64,000 bases of DNA. It comes from Novispirillum itersonii (GTDB lineage Bacteria; Pseudomonadota; Alphaproteobacteria; Rhodospirillales; Rhodospirillaceae). The notes under the pieces are model-generated. The model was given only the letters and a program-made list of their open reading frames with translations. It searched no databases and was not told where the DNA came from. Location of the stretch: positions 124,001 through 188,000 of the forward strand of contig NZ_JACIIX010000007.1 of the NCBI RefSeq assembly GCF_014205675.1, written 5' to 3'. Positions 54,591-64,000 of this stretch are shown piece after piece. Made by a program: the position numbers and the translations under genes. Each line of letters begins with the position of its first letter. The first letter of the stretch is position 1.

Positions 54591-55136
54591 TTACTCGCCG
54601 TATTCAGCCCAGCAGTTGGGGGTTTCCCACACCCGGATGCGGTCCAGCACCGCCAGACCGTCGCTGCGCTCCGCCACCCGCTGGCGCAGGCGCAGATACC
54701 AGTGGCGGGCCAGTTCCTCCGCCGTCGGTGCGGTCGGCAGCAGGTATAGCTTGGTCCCCAGCCGGGTGTCGGTGGTCAGGGCAAAGCCGTCAGCCTTGAC
54801 CGCCGCCGCCAGCGGCGCCAGCCAGACGCTCAGGTCCCGGCCTTCCGGGACGAACATCTCCAGCAGGGCGGTGTCTTCGGCCTGTGCGATGAACCCATGG
54901 TCACAGCAGGCGTCGATGACGTCCATCATCTCCTGCTTCAGGAAGCCGAAATCCAGCACCATGCCGTCCTGCTCGCCGCCCTGATGCACGCGCAGGGCGC
55001 GGCAGGTGGCTTCCACCTCATAGCGGTGGCCGTGGATGTGACGGCATTTGGAGCCGTGCTGCATGATGCGGTGTCCGGCATCAATGCCAATGCGGCGGGT
55101 GACGAAGTAGTGGGTCCGGGCCGGGTCGCTCATCAC
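54591..55136 (-). CDS. queD: 6-carboxytetrahydropterin synthase QueD
   Basis: 181 residues. Makes 6-carboxy-5,6,7,8-tetrahydropterin from dihydroneopterin triphosphate. Zinc His in IDAGHRIMQHGSKCRHIHGH, catalytic Cys in the same stretch, and DFGFLKQEMMDVIDACCDH. The last gene of queC-queE-queD; overlaps queE by 4 bases. Confidence 0.94.
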   Translation of the reverse strand: MMSDPARTHYFVTRRIGIDAGHRIMQHGSKCRHIHGHRYEVEATCRALRVHQGGEQDGMVLDFGFLKQEMMDVIDACCDHGFIAQAEDTALLEMFVPEGRDLSVWLAPLAAAVKADGFALTTDTRLGTKLYLLPTAPTAEELARHWYLRLRQRVAERSDGLAVLDRIRVWETPNCWAEYGE

Positions 55137-55777
55137 GGAATTCCGATCATTTTGTGGGTTTGCAGGCTCAGCCGCCAGCGCGGGGTGCGGTGGCAGGTGG
55201 CGATGCAGGTGGCCAGAGCGCTGTCCCGGTCCGGTCCGTCCATCGGTTGCAGGAAAAAGTGTTTGAAATCAAGATGGCCAAGGGCGTCAAGGTCATGCCC
55301 GGCCTGCGGCCACACGACCTTCAGCTCATGGCCGGAGGTCAGCACCAGCGGGGTTCCTGCCTTGGGGCTGACACAGATCCAGTCCAGCCCGGCAGGGGCG
55401 GGCTGGGTACCGTTGGTTTCCACCCCGATCTCGAAACCCCGGCGGTGCAGGGCGTCAATCAGGGGGGAATCGACCTGGAGCAGCGGCTCGCCGCCGGTGC
55501 AGATCACATAGGGGGTGCCGCTGCCCGGCGTTGCGGTGGCAGTCCAGCAGGCGGCAATGGCGGTGGCCAGATCCTCGGCGGTGGTGAACTTGCCACCCCC
55601 TTCCCCATCGGTGCCGATGAAATCCGTATCGCAGAACCGGCACTGGGCGGTGGCACGGTCGTCCTCGCGCCCGCTCCACAGGTTGCAGCCGGTAAAGCGG
55701 CAGAACACGGCGGCGCGGCCGCTGTGGGCGCCTTCCCCTTGCAGGGTGTAGAACAGTTCCTTGACGCTGTAGGTCAT
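55133..55777 (-). CDS. queE: 7-carboxy-7-deazaguanine synthase QueE
   Basis: 214 residues from the ATG at 55777 (ATGA overlap with queC). Radical SAM enzyme contracting the pterin ring. The CxxxCxxC-like cysteines appear with an insertion: GCNLWSG and QCRFCDTDF, as in Que[13 protein letters not shown] follows. Confidence 0.95.
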   Translation of the reverse strand: MTYSVKELFYTLQGEGAHSGRAAVFCRFTGCNLWSGREDDRATAQCRFCDTDFIGTDGEGGGKFTTAEDLATAIAACWTATATPGSGTPYVICTGGEPLLQVDSPLIDALHRRGFEIGVETNGTQPAPAGLDWICVSPKAGTPLVLTSGHELKVVWPQAGHDLDALGHLDFKHFFLQPMDGPDRDSALATCIATCHRTPRWRLSLQTHKMIGIP

Positions 55778-56481
55778 CGGGCCTGCTCCTGCCATTTCCG
55801 CCAGCCTTCCGACCGCAGCCCGCAGGCCGGGCAGGTGCCGCAGCCATAGCCCCAGTCATGGCGGTGGGTGCGGTCGCCGAGGTAGCAGGTATGGGTCTGT
55901 TCGGTGATTAGGTCGGTCAGGGCCTTGCCGCCCAGCCGGTCGGCCAGTGCCCAGGTGGCGGCCTTGTCGATCCACATCAGCGGCGTTTCGACGACAAAGC
56001 GGGTTTCCATGCCCAGATTCAGCGCCACCTGCATGGCCTTGATGGTGTCGTCGCGGCAGTCGGGATACCCGGAGAAGTCGGTTTCGCAGACACCGGTGAC
56101 GATGGTCTTGATGCCCCGGCGATAGGCGACGGCGGCGGCATAGGTCAGGAACAGCAGATTACGGCCCGGCACAAAGGTGGTCGGCAGGCCGTGGCTGCCG
56201 GTTTCTATGGCGACACTGTCAATCATCGCGGTGCCGCCAATGTCGGCCAGCCCGCGGGCATCCAGCATATGGTCCGGCCCCAGCCGCCCGGCCCAGTCAT
56301 CCCGCAGGGCGGCAACCTGTTGCCGGAACCCGTGCCGCACCTCCAGCTCCACCGCGTGGCGCTGGCGATAGTCAAAGCCGATGGTTTCGACGCGGGAATA
56401 TCGGTCCAGAGCCCAGCTCAGGCAGGTGGCGGAATCCTGTCCACCGGAGAACAGGACAAGGGCGGCGTCATGATCCAGCAT
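55774..56481 (-). CDS. queC: 7-cyano-7-deazaguanine synthase QueC
   Basis: 235 residues. ATP-dependent step to preQ0. PP-loop [16 protein letters not shown] near residue 11 and the C-terminal zinc cysteines [22 protein letters not shown] (given here as one stretch of three motifs: [15 protein letters not shown]). First gene of the queC-queE-queD unit; gluQ elsewhere in the window acts on the final queuosine tRNA. Confidence 0.95.
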   Translation of the reverse strand: MLDHDAALVLFSGGQDSATCLSWALDRYSRVETIGFDYRQRHAVELEVRHGFRQQVAALRDDWAGRLGPDHMLDARGLADIGGTAMIDSVAIETGSHGLPTTFVPGRNLLFLTYAAAVAYRRGIKTIVTGVCETDFSGYPDCRDDTIKAMQVALNLGMETRFVVETPLMWIDKAATWALADRLGGKALTDLITEQTHTCYLGDRTHRHDWGYGCGTCPACGLRSEGWRKWQEQAR

Positions 56482-56617
56482 GATCGGTCAGACTCGGCAT
56501 CAACAGGGGGATGGGGTCCGCCTCAGGGGCGAAACCGCCATACCTACTGCCGGGGGCGGTCTGAAACAACCCCCATTTTCGCCTTTTCCGTCCTTTCCCT
56601 GTCCCCGGTGGGACGGG

Positions 56618-56872
56618 TCAGCGGGCGGCCCCGACAAAGGCGTTGAAGGTGATCAGGGTGAAGGTGTCCTTCACCCCCGGCAGGGTCTGCACCTTTTCGG
56701 TGATGAAGCGGCCGGTATCGACGCCGTCTTCCAGATAGAACTTTGCCAGCAGGTCGTACTGGCCGGAGGTCGAATAGATCTCGGAGATCTCTTCAATGCT
56801 TTCAACGGCCTCGTCAGCCACCTGATAGGCTTTGCCAAGATCGCATTTGATCATCACGAACACGGCGCGCAT
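56618..56872 (-). CDS. Lrp/AsnC ligand-binding (RAM) domain protein
   Basis: 84 residues, only the RAM domain of Lrp/AsnC regulators without a DNA-binding HTH: AVFVMIKCDLGKAYQVADEA, YSTSGQYDLLAKFYLED, TFTLITFNAF. Such stand-alone RAM proteins bind amino acids or act as dimer partners. Stop 136 bases before queC on the same strand. Confidence 0.9.
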   Translation of the reverse strand: MRAVFVMIKCDLGKAYQVADEAVESIEEISEIYSTSGQYDLLAKFYLEDGVDTGRFITEKVQTLPGVKDTFTLITFNAFVGAAR

Positions 56873-56957
56873 GGCGGGTCTCCTGTCTCGGTCTGTGGAT
56901 CTGGCCCGGCGGACGGGGCCGTGATTGCCGCGACTCTAGAGGCTTGGGGCAGAATGT

Positions 56958-57782
56958 TCAATTCTTCAGGGGCTGACCCCGGCAGGGGGGCATCTCTGCG
57001 GGCAGCAGGCGGATCTGTCCGGCAGCAGTCAGGTCAAGGCGCGGGCCGCCCTGCACCCAGCCCCGGATCTCGACGGTCTTTCCGGTCCAGAAGGCAGGCT
57101 GACGCCGGTCTTTCGGCAGGGCTTTCAGCACCGGGGCGGGCAGGGTGGCGGAGGTGTCTGTCCGCCAGTCCGCTCCGAAATCCAGCCACAGGGTTCCCTG
57201 CCGCAGGCTGGCGCGGCGGATTGTTCCCTGAATCAGGGCAAAGGCCCCGGTGTGCAGGGCATCCGGCGTGTCGGCACAGACCGGCTGCCAGTCCGGGCGG
57301 CTCCAGTGGCCCCGGTTGTGCCGCCGGGCCTCGTCCTCCTGCGCCAGCAGGGCGGTCAGGGCGGCATCGGGCGGATCGTTGGTCCATACCCGGGCCAGAC
57401 CGGCGCCGACCGTCTCCGCCTGCCACCAGCGCTCCGGGGCGGCGGACAGGATGATCTGCACCGGCAGACGGCCGTGGCGGTCGGGGGGGCTGGTTCCGTA
57501 GGCGCGTACGGTCCGGCCGCGCAGGCCCGGCAGCAGAGGGGTAAGATCCTGCGGCGCGATCAGGGCCGGATGCAGGGCGACCCCGGTTTCCAGCAGCACG
57601 GTGCCGGGGTTGTTCTGGCCGGACACACGCCCTTCGGCGATCAGCCGGGTGTCTGTCTGCGCAAGACTGAGAAGATCCGCCGCCGCAGGGATGGGCAGCA
57701 GAGAAAAGAGCAGCAGAAGAGAGACTTTCGCCGGTTGTTTTTTCAGCACAGCCATTGCCGAGTTTAAAAAAATATGATCCAT
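56958..57782 (-). CDS. Exported thermonuclease-like (SNase-fold) protein, probably inactive
   Basis: 274 residues; signal peptide about residues 17-36 (AKVSLLLLFSLLPIPAAA). The middle looks like a staphylococcal-nuclease fold: VRAYGTSPPDRHGRLPVQII, LLAQEDEARRHNRGHW. The catalytic Arg-Glu-Arg set is not clear, so activity is doubtful. Alternative start ATG at 57755. Divergent from the response-regulator gene. Confidence 0.7.
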   Translation of the reverse strand: MDHIFLNSAMAVLKKQPAKVSLLLLFSLLPIPAAADLLSLAQTDTRLIAEGRVSGQNNPGTVLLETGVALHPALIAPQDLTPLLPGLRGRTVRAYGTSPPDRHGRLPVQIILSAAPERWWQAETVGAGLARVWTNDPPDAALTALLAQEDEARRHNRGHWSRPDWQPVCADTPDALHTGAFALIQGTIRRASLRQGTLWLDFGADWRTDTSATLPAPVLKALPKDRRQPAFWTGKTVEIRGWVQGGPRLDLTAAGQIRLLPAEMPPCRGQPLKN

Positions 57783-57895
57783 TTGGACTATGCACCCTCT
57801 TGTCCGACAGACAAAGGACAGATGGTCAGGCGGATGAATCCGGGCTTGCCATCCGGCACCGCCGCGATGGAGGACGCCTTTCGGGTGAACCGCCG

Positions 57896-58654
57896 GTGAC
57901 TGAGGCAGCAGGCACGGGCCAGCAAGAATGGGGCAAGGTCTTGCAGGTGATCGACAAAGGGGGACGAACCATTAATCAGGTTCATAATCAGTTCGGCGGA
58001 GGGGACGGCGGACCAGACGGTACGATCTGTGCCAAGGTTCTGATCGCCGATGACCATGCCGTGTTCCGTGAAGGGCTGCGCCTGCTGATGGAAGCGCGCG
58101 GTTTCTGTTCGGTCGTGCTGGAATCCTTTGATGCGGAATCCTCGCTGGCGGCGCTGGATGCCAATACCGACCTTGATCTGGTGGTGCTGGACCTGAACAT
58201 GCCGGGGATGGAGGATCTGGCCCTGCTGAAGCGGCTGCGCCTGATCCGTGCCGGTCTGCCGGTGGTGGTGCTGACGGCGTCGGAACGCCGGACCGACATG
58301 CGGGCCGCCATTGCCGGCGGGGCGCTGGGCTTTATTCCCAAGACCTTCCCGGTGAACCAGATTCTGGCGATTCTGGAACGGATTCTCGGCGGGGAACGTT
58401 TCTTCCCGGCGGATGTCCTTTCCGAGGACAGCCTTCCGCCGGGGCTGGAAGGGGTTGCCCTCAGCCCGCGCCAGAAGGAAGTGCTGACCCTGATCGCCAA
58501 GGGGATGAGCAATAAGGAAATTGCCCGGGTTCTTGATACGGCGCTGCCGACGGTTAAAAACCACGTGGCCAATATCTTTGAAAAGCTGGGCACCACCAAC
58601 CGGGTGGCCGCCGTCAACCTCGGGCGCAAGGCCGGGCTGATCCCGGACGCCTGA
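57896..58654 (+). CDS. NarL/LuxR-type response regulator
   Basis: 252 residues from a GTG at 57896; the start is uncertain, because the receiver domain only begins about 45 residues in (AKVLIADDHAVFREGLRLLM). Phosphoacceptor Asp in LDLVVLDLNMPGMED, Thr in VVLTASERR, Lys in GFIPKTFP. C-terminal LuxR HTH: LSPRQKEVLTLIAKGMSNKE, then TVKNHVANIFEKLG. No sensor kinase is nearby. Confidence 0.88.
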   Translation: MTEAAGTGQQEWGKVLQVIDKGGRTINQVHNQFGGGDGGPDGTICAKVLIADDHAVFREGLRLLMEARGFCSVVLESFDAESSLAALDANTDLDLVVLDLNMPGMEDLALLKRLRLIRAGLPVVVLTASERRTDMRAAIAGGALGFIPKTFPVNQILAILERILGGERFFPADVLSEDSLPPGLEGVALSPRQKEVLTLIAKGMSNKEIARVLDTALPTVKNHVANIFEKLGTTNRVAAVNLGRKAGLIPDA

Positions 58655-58718
58655 GACCCCACACCTGCCCCTGTCCTGCGTTTTCCGCCCTCCTGTTTTT
58701 CCAGTCAGAGCTGCCATC

Positions 58719-59711
58719 ATGACCGTTCAGCGTCCCCAGAACCGCCCGCTTGCCCCCTTTCCGGTGACGGAGCCCCGGGCCAGTGGCCTGCTGGAGGTCG
58801 GGGACGGGCACCGGATTTACTGGGAAGACTGCGGTGCGCCGGATGGGATTCCGGTGGTCTATGTGCATGGCGGCCCCGGAGCCGGATGTGCCCCGGTCCA
58901 CCGCAGCTTTTTTGATCCGTCGGTGTACCGGGTGATCCTGTTCGACCAGCGCGGGGCCGGGCGGTCGAAGCCCTATGCGGCATGGAACGACAACACCACC
59001 GCCCATCTGGTGGCGGATATGGAAACCCTGCGCACCCATCTCGGCATTGATCAGTGGCTGCTGTTTGGCGGATCGTGGGGCAGCACGCTGGCGCTGGCCT
59101 ATGGGCAGGCCCATCCGCAGTGCAGCCTTGGCTTTATCCTGCGCGGTATCTTCCTGTTCCGGCAGCGGGAAGTGGACTGGTTCATCCATGGCATGGGCCG
59201 TTTCTTCCCCGAGGCCGCCGCTGACTTCTTTGGGGCGCTGAGCCCGGAAGAGCGGCAGGATCCGCTGATGGCCTATTACCGTCAGCTGACCGATCCCGAT
59301 CCGGCGGTGCATGGGCTGGCAGCCCGGCGCTGGGCCGGGTTTGAGGATGCCTGTGCCCGCCTGATTCCGTCGGTGTCCCCGCTCAGCGGTGTGCCGGGGC
59401 CGGACGGGCGGATTGAGGGACTGGCCATCGCCCGTCTTGAAGCCCACTACATGGCCCATGCCGGTTTTCTGGAAGAAGGGCAGCTGCTGCGCGATATCGG
59501 GCGGATCCGGCATCTGCCCTGCACCATCGTGCAGGGGCGCTATGATGTGATCTGCCCGCCGGAAACGGCGGCGGATCTGCACCGGGCCTGGCCGGAAAGC
59601 CGTCTGGTGATGGTCCCGGATGCCGGACATTCGGCGCTGGAGCCGGGCATCCGGGCTGAGCTGATGCAGGCGTTGCAGGACTTTGCCACCGGGGTGCGCG
59701 GCGTGGGGTAA
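58719..59711 (+). CDS. pip: Proline iminopeptidase
   Basis: 330 residues, alpha/beta-hydrolase. Releases N-terminal proline. HGGPGAGC oxyanion motif near residue 51, nucleophile Ser in GGSWGSTLALAYG (about residue 118), Asp in GRYDVICPP and His in DAGHSALEPG. Standard length. tRNA-Arg follows 60 bases later. Confidence 0.94.
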   Translation: MTVQRPQNRPLAPFPVTEPRASGLLEVGDGHRIYWEDCGAPDGIPVVYVHGGPGAGCAPVHRSFFDPSVYRVILFDQRGAGRSKPYAAWNDNTTAHLVADMETLRTHLGIDQWLLFGGSWGSTLALAYGQAHPQCSLGFILRGIFLFRQREVDWFIHGMGRFFPEAAADFFGALSPEERQDPLMAYYRQLTDPDPAVHGLAARRWAGFEDACARLIPSVSPLSGVPGPDGRIEGLAIARLEAHYMAHAGFLEEGQLLRDIGRIRHLPCTIVQGRYDVICPPETAADLHRAWPESRLVMVPDAGHSALEPGIRAELMQALQDFATGVRGVG

Positions 59712-59771
59712 ACCTGCGCCCTGATTTCAGGACTGGAAAGCCGTTCGCAGCCCCGCTATAAGGGCGGCAGT

Positions 59772-59848
59772 GTTCCCGTAGCTCAGCAGGATAGAGCACC
59801 GGATTCCTAATCCGGGGGCCGTGGGTTCGAATCCCGCCGGGAACACCA
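59772..59848 (+). tRNA. tRNA-Arg (anticodon CCT)
   Basis: Acceptor GTTCCCG/CGGGAAC, anticodon stem CCGGA/TCCGG with loop TTCCTAA giving CCT, T-loop TTCGAAT, encoded CCA. Confidence 0.95.
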
Positions 59849-59952
59849 TTTTCTCCGCTATCCAATCCCCGGGTCTCCCGCAGTCCGGTTCACCCGGGCC
59901 GATCGCGATGCGGTCAGGGGCTGTGGGCCGGTCCCGGTTTCAGGCCGGGGAG

Positions 59953-60303
59953 TCAGACCCCGAAAATCTCGGCGTACCGCTCGGGCTTGAAGCCCAGTTC
60001 CACCGGGTCCGGCGTTTCCAGAACCGGACGGCGGATCATTGAGGGCTGTTCCAGCATCAGGAGGATGGCGCTGTCTTCCGTCAGGCTGGCTTTGGCATCC
60101 TCCGGCAGTTTGCGGAAGGTGGTGCCGCTGCGGTTGATCACTTTCTCCCAGCCCCAGACCCGGCACCAGCGTTCAACGTCGGCCCGGCTGACCCCGGCTT
60201 TCCGGTAATCATGGAAGGTATAAGCGATGCCGTGGCTGTCCAGCCAGTTGAAGGCTTTCTTCATGGTGTCACAGTTTTTGATGCCATAAACCGTCACGGT
60301 CAT
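59953..60303 (-). CDS. ArsC/Spx-family protein (YffB-like)
   Basis: 116 residues, thioredoxin fold of the ArsC family: YGIKNCDTMKKAFNWLD carries the single Cys of YffB (no CxxC), with INRSGTTFRKL and RPVLE. YffB relatives bind glutathione; the role is unproven. In tandem with purT, 21 bases apart. Confidence 0.9.
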   Translation of the reverse strand: MTVTVYGIKNCDTMKKAFNWLDSHGIAYTFHDYRKAGVSRADVERWCRVWGWEKVINRSGTTFRKLPEDAKASLTEDSAILLMLEQPSMIRRPVLETPDPVELGFKPERYAEIFGV

Positions 60304-60324
60304 CGCCTTGGTCCTTATCGTCTC

Positions 60325-61503
60325 TTACCTGTAGGTCAGGGTGATTTTTGCGGCAGCATCGCGGGCTGCGGCGCGGGCGTCTTCAACCGTTCCGTCCCGG
60401 ACCAGCGCCAGCGCCACCCCCATGCGGCGATAGGGGCGGGTGGTCGGTTTGTTGAAGATCCGCACGTCCAGATCGACGCCCGGTGCCGCCGGGCGGAGGG
60501 CGTCGGCGATGCCGGACACGGTGAAATCCGCCGAGTCGCGGTCTGCCAGCACCACCGCCGAGGCGCTGGGGCCGTGCAGGGTGATGCCGGGAATCGGTAG
60601 CCCGAGGATCGCCCGGGCGTGCAGGTCAAATTCCGTCAGGTTCTGCGAGATCAGCGTCACCATGCCGGTGTCATGCGGCCGGGGTGACAGCTCGGAGAAG
60701 ATCACGGTGTCACCGACGACAAAGAACTCCACCCCGAACAGGCCATAACCGCCAAGGTTATCGACCACCGCCCGGGCCATCTCCTGCGCCGCATGGATGG
60801 CGCTGTCGGACATGGCGGCAGGCTGCCAGCTTTCCTGATAATCCCCGCGTTCCTGCCGGTGACCGATCGGCGGACAGAACAGCACGCCGTCGCGGGTGCG
60901 GATGGTCAGCAGGGTGATTTCATAGTCGAACGGAATGAAGGCTTCGACGATCACCCGCTGGCGGTCGCCGCGCATTCCGGCGACGGCATAATCCCACGCG
61001 GTATCAACGGCATCGGCGCTGCGGACGGTGCTCTGCCCCTTGCCGGAGGACGACATCACCGGCTTGACCACGCATGGCAGGCCGACCTTCTCCACTGCGG
61101 CCCGCATCTCCTCGCGGGTTTCGGCATAGAGGTAGGTCGAGGTGCGCAGGCCAAGTTCCTGCGCAGCCACCTCGCGGATGCGGTCCCGGTTCATGGTCAT
61201 GATGGTGGCGCGGGCGGAGGGCACCACGGTGAAGCCCCGGTCCTCATAGTCCTTCAGGACCTCGGTGCGGATCGCTTCCACCTCCGGCACGATCAGGTCG
61301 GGCCGGTGCTTCTCAATCGCCGCGCCGAGGGCCTCGCCGTCGAGCATCGAGAACACCTCGAAGCCGTCCGCCACCTGCATGGCCGGGGCATTGGCGTAGG
61401 AGTCGCAGGCAATGACCTCTGCGCCCAGACGCTTGGCGGAAATCACAAATTCCCGGCCGAGTTCCCCGGATCCCAGAAGCAGAATTTTTGCAGTCGCACC
61501 CAT
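60325..61503 (-). CDS. purT: Formate-dependent phosphoribosylglycinamide formyltransferase
   Basis: 392 residues, ATP-grasp. Formylates GAR with formate and ATP, the alternative to PurN in purine synthesis. N-terminal [23 protein letters not shown]-grasp loop [30 protein letters not shown]. Confidence 0.96.
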   Translation of the reverse strand: MGATAKILLLGSGELGREFVISAKRLGAEVIACDSYANAPAMQVADGFEVFSMLDGEALGAAIEKHRPDLIVPEVEAIRTEVLKDYEDRGFTVVPSARATIMTMNRDRIREVAAQELGLRTSTYLYAETREEMRAAVEKVGLPCVVKPVMSSSGKGQSTVRSADAVDTAWDYAVAGMRGDRQRVIVEAFIPFDYEITLLTIRTRDGVLFCPPIGHRQERGDYQESWQPAAMSDSAIHAAQEMARAVVDNLGGYGLFGVEFFVVGDTVIFSELSPRPHDTGMVTLISQNLTEFDLHARAILGLPIPGITLHGPSASAVVLADRDSADFTVSGIADALRPAAPGVDLDVRIFNKPTTRPYRRMGVALALVRDGTVEDARAAARDAAAKITLTYR

Positions 61504-61643
61504 GTCCGGCCCTCGTGTCTGTCTGTGGCAGCGGTGGGGTTCACCGCCGGTTATGCCTCTGCCCGCCTTATACCAAGGCGGTCAAGAGCGGGTCCAGAGC
61601 ATCGTATCCAAAAACGGTCCGGCCGCCGCCCGTGTTGTCGCCA

Positions 61644-63959
61644 TCATTTGTCGGTCGACATATTCATGATCCGGTCGGCTTCCTTGGAGGAGTCAAACGG
61701 ACCGCTTGGCGTCTCTGACACCGGGGGCCACGATGGTGACGGTCCCCCCTGCGCCGGGCCGGAGGACGATCCCCCCTTGAACAGCCGGTCAAAGAAGCCG
61801 CCGATGCCGGTCCGGGTATCGCGCGGCAGATCATGCACCGGAATTCCGGCATGGGCGGCCTGCATCACCCCTTTCCAGACGGTGGCGGGCAGGGTGCCGC
61901 CGGTCACCCGCTTCATCGGGCTGTTGTTGTCGTTGCCGATCCAGACGCCGGTGACAATGTCGGGGGTGTAGCCCATAAACCACGCATCCCGGTAGTTCTG
62001 GGTGGTGCCGCTTTTGCCCGCGGCCGGACGGCCGAAGGCGGCGCCCTTGCCGGTGCCCTCGGTCAGCACGCCGGTCAGCATCTCGTTCAGGGCGCCGACG
62101 GCATCGGGGCTGGCGACGGTGCGGACCAGATCATTTTCATGCAGGTACAGCACCTCGCCGGAACGGGTCATCACATCGCTGATGCCCCACGCCGGAGTAT
62201 AGCGCCCGTTGCTGGCCAGCACCGCATAGGCATTGGTCAGGCTGAGCAGGGTGGTTTCCTCGGTCCCCAGCGCCAGCGACGGCTGGGCATCGGACGACAC
62301 CGTCAGCCCCATCTGGCGGGCGGTGTTGATGACGTTGCTCCGTCCCACCTCTTCCGAGACCCGGACCGCAACGGTGTTGATGGAGCGCGCGACCGCCGTC
62401 CGCAGCGGGATTTCCCCCAGATACTTCCGGTCGAAGTTTTCCGGCGACCAGTTTTTGAAGGTGATCGGGGCGTCCAGAACCATGTCGTCGGGCCGGTAGC
62501 CCTTTTCGGTGGCGGTCAGATACACCACCGGCTTGAAGGAGGAGCCCGGCTGACGCTGCGCCTGTGTGGCACGGTTGTACTGGCTGGCGGCATAGTCAAC
62601 CCCGCCGACCAAGGCCAGAACTGCCCCATCCGGGCGCATCACCACCACCGCCCCCTGTGACGCCGCCATCGCCGGTCCCTTGGCGGCAAGGGTCTCGCGC
62701 AGGGTCTTCTCAGCGGCGGCCTGAATGGCCGGGTTCAGCGTGGTGCGGACGATCAGGTCGGTATTGATCTGTCCCAGAAGGTCATCCAGACGGTCGCCGA
62801 CCCAGTCGGCAAAATACCGGCCGGTGCGTCCGCCGGGGGCTGTCGGGCGCGGCGGCGGCATCACCGAAGCCTGCCGGGCCTGTTCCGGGGTGATGGTGCC
62901 GGTTTCGGCCATGGCCGCCAGCACCACCCTGGCCCGGTTGAATGAGGCCTGCGGATTGGCTTCCGGGTTATAGGTCGAGGGGGCCTTCAGCAGTCCGGCC
63001 AGAACGGCGGCCTGATAGGGCGTGACATCGCGGGCCGATACCCCGAAATAGCGGTGGGCGGCGGCATCGACGCCATAGGTGCCTGCCCCGAGATAGACGC
63101 GGTTGAGGTACAGGCTGAAGATCTGGTCCTTGGTGAAGGTCCATTCCAGCCAGAAGGCCAGCAGCACTTCCTGAATCTTGCGTTTGGCGGTGCGGTCGGG
63201 GGACAGGAACAGGTTTTTGGCGGTCTGCTGGGTGATGGTCGACCCACCCTGTACCGTCCGTCCGGCCCGGGCGTTGACGATCATGGCGCGGGCCAGACCG
63301 ATCGGGTCAATGCCGAAGTGGTAATAGAACTTCCGGTCTTCAATCGCCATCACCGCCCCGGGCAGGTAGGGCGGCAGATCTTTCACATCCAGCACGTCGC
63401 CGTAGTTCTCGCCATAGGTGGCGATCACCGAGCCATCAGCCGCCTCGAACGTCACCGACGGGCGGCGGGTCATGGCGGCGGCCAGATCAATGCGTGGCAG
63501 ATCGGCGGCAAACCAGGCGACGATCAGGGTCAGGGCGATGATTCCCCACACCATCAGGGTCAGGCCCCAGCGGATCAGGCGGCGGCCCCAGCCGCGCCCG
63601 CCACCGGATGGCCCCTTGCGGTTGCCTCCGGCCCCGCCGCTGCCGTTCCCGCCGGTTCCCCCCCCGGCTCCGGGTCCGCCTGCGGGGCGGGAGCGGGCGG
63701 AAGTGCCCTTTGGCGGGGCTGTTTTCCGGGGCGCAGGAGAGGCGGAGCCTGCTGCCCGCGACGGGGTGCGGCCGCTGCTGCGGTCCTGCCACAGACGGTG
63801 AACCAGACGGGTCAAGGAGCCCCCCAGAATCGCGATATCGGACGATCGACGGGGTTCCCGTCTGTTTTCAAGCGGTTGAGGCCGGATATGTCCCTGATCC
63901 TCTTGCCCTTGCGGGGCGGTTCTGGTTTTCTGGGGGACGAATACCGGGTCTTCCCGCAT
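61644..63959 (-). CDS. Class A penicillin-binding protein (PBP1A family)
   Basis: 771 residues; the N-terminal 130 are cytosolic low-complexity (poly-Gly/Arg/Pro), then a membrane anchor (about 130-155, LTLMVWGIIALTLIVAW). Transglycosylase domain: EDRKFYYHFGID, GGSTITQQTAKNLFLS. Transpeptidase: PGSSFKPVVY (Ser-x-x-Lys), ARSINTVAV (SxN), GKSGTTQNYRDAWF (KTG equivalent). The C-terminal tail is Ser/Pro-rich. Alternative later start would only shorten the low-complexity part. Confidence 0.94.
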   Translation of the reverse strand: MREDPVFVPQKTRTAPQGQEDQGHIRPQPLENRREPRRSSDIAILGGSLTRLVHRLWQDRSSGRTPSRAAGSASPAPRKTAPPKGTSARSRPAGGPGAGGGTGGNGSGGAGGNRKGPSGGGRGWGRRLIRWGLTLMVWGIIALTLIVAWFAADLPRIDLAAAMTRRPSVTFEAADGSVIATYGENYGDVLDVKDLPPYLPGAVMAIEDRKFYYHFGIDPIGLARAMIVNARAGRTVQGGSTITQQTAKNLFLSPDRTAKRKIQEVLLAFWLEWTFTKDQIFSLYLNRVYLGAGTYGVDAAAHRYFGVSARDVTPYQAAVLAGLLKAPSTYNPEANPQASFNRARVVLAAMAETGTITPEQARQASVMPPPRPTAPGGRTGRYFADWVGDRLDDLLGQINTDLIVRTTLNPAIQAAAEKTLRETLAAKGPAMAASQGAVVVMRPDGAVLALVGGVDYAASQYNRATQAQRQPGSSFKPVVYLTATEKGYRPDDMVLDAPITFKNWSPENFDRKYLGEIPLRTAVARSINTVAVRVSEEVGRSNVINTARQMGLTVSSDAQPSLALGTEETTLLSLTNAYAVLASNGRYTPAWGISDVMTRSGEVLYLHENDLVRTVASPDAVGALNEMLTGVLTEGTGKGAAFGRPAAGKSGTTQNYRDAWFMGYTPDIVTGVWIGNDNNSPMKRVTGGTLPATVWKGVMQAAHAGIPVHDLPRDTRTGIGGFFDRLFKGGSSSGPAQGGPSPSWPPVSETPSGPFDSSKEADRIMNMSTDK

Positions 63960-64000
63960 CTGCGGCCCGGTCGTGCCGTCCCGAAGGCGGGATGGATGCG

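Noticed and set aside
56482-56617. preQ1 riboswitch before queC
   Set aside because: The leader is GC-rich and lacks the A-rich tail and conserved loop of preQ1 classes.

Overview
The window is high-GC, gene-dense bacterial DNA with short intergenic gaps, many ATGA/GTGA start-stop overlaps and GTG starts. Several signals point to an alphaproteobacterium, most likely of the Rhodospirillales: the argH - small lipoprotein - lysA order, a SAM-II (metA-type) riboswitch before metZ, the helicase/S4-domain pair, the ffh-rpsP-rimM-trmD-rplS-leuC-leuD-leuB neighbourhood, DUF2889, and a dense cluster of GANTC (CcrM-type) sites. No species name can be fixed from sequence alone.

Layout. 1-4.0 kb: the end of a helicase gene, its S4 partner and two tandem periplasmic binding proteins. 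4.0-10 kb: a TlpA-type thioredoxin divergent from argH-lptM-lysA, then acs. 10-16.5 kb, all on the minus strand: a methyltransferase, moaE-moaD-mobB (molybdenum cofactor), pgsA, uvrC, then folB and a pteridine-reductase-like SDR. Between uvrC and folB (about 14.74-15.09 kb) lies a non-coding stretch with DnaA boxes, a perfect IHF consensus and ten GANTC sites; it looks like a replication origin or a DnaA/CcrM-controlled region. 17-22.2 kb: an unknown small membrane protein, DUF2889, CBS and CorC-like proteins, aroB-aroK. 22.5-29.9 kb: a small membrane protein overlapping a large exported repeat protein, xerD, gluQ, HNH and GIY-YIG nucleases, a lipocalin, and a LysR/SDR divergent pair.

30.1-34.1 kb holds a tightly overlapped four-gene operon (HAD-UbiA fusion, GtrA, DprE1-like, DprE2-like). 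It would make and flip a polyprenyl-phospho-arabinofuranose donor by the mycobacterial route. 34.1-36.3 kb is AT-rich and foreign-looking, with three unrecognised minus-strand genes, and ends at a tRNA-Gly whose 3' end is followed by three exact 22-bp repeats. 36.5-49.6 kb returns to core genes: a radical SAM protein, SAM-II/metZ, leuB, a Tat-exported nitroreductase-like lipoprotein, upp, the ffh-rplS translation/secretion cluster, leuC and leuD with a small acidic ORF between them, and a ferredoxin-like protein.

49.6-54.6 kb is an aromatic-amine module equivalent to E. coli feaB-feaR-tynA, with matching 22-bp-spaced operator repeats before the amine oxidase and aldehyde dehydrogenase genes. 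54.6-56.5 kb is queD-queE-queC (7-deazaguanine). The window ends with a Lrp-type RAM protein, a degenerate nuclease-like exported protein, an orphan LuxR-type response regulator, pip, tRNA-Arg, an ArsC/YffB protein, purT and a class A penicillin-binding protein.
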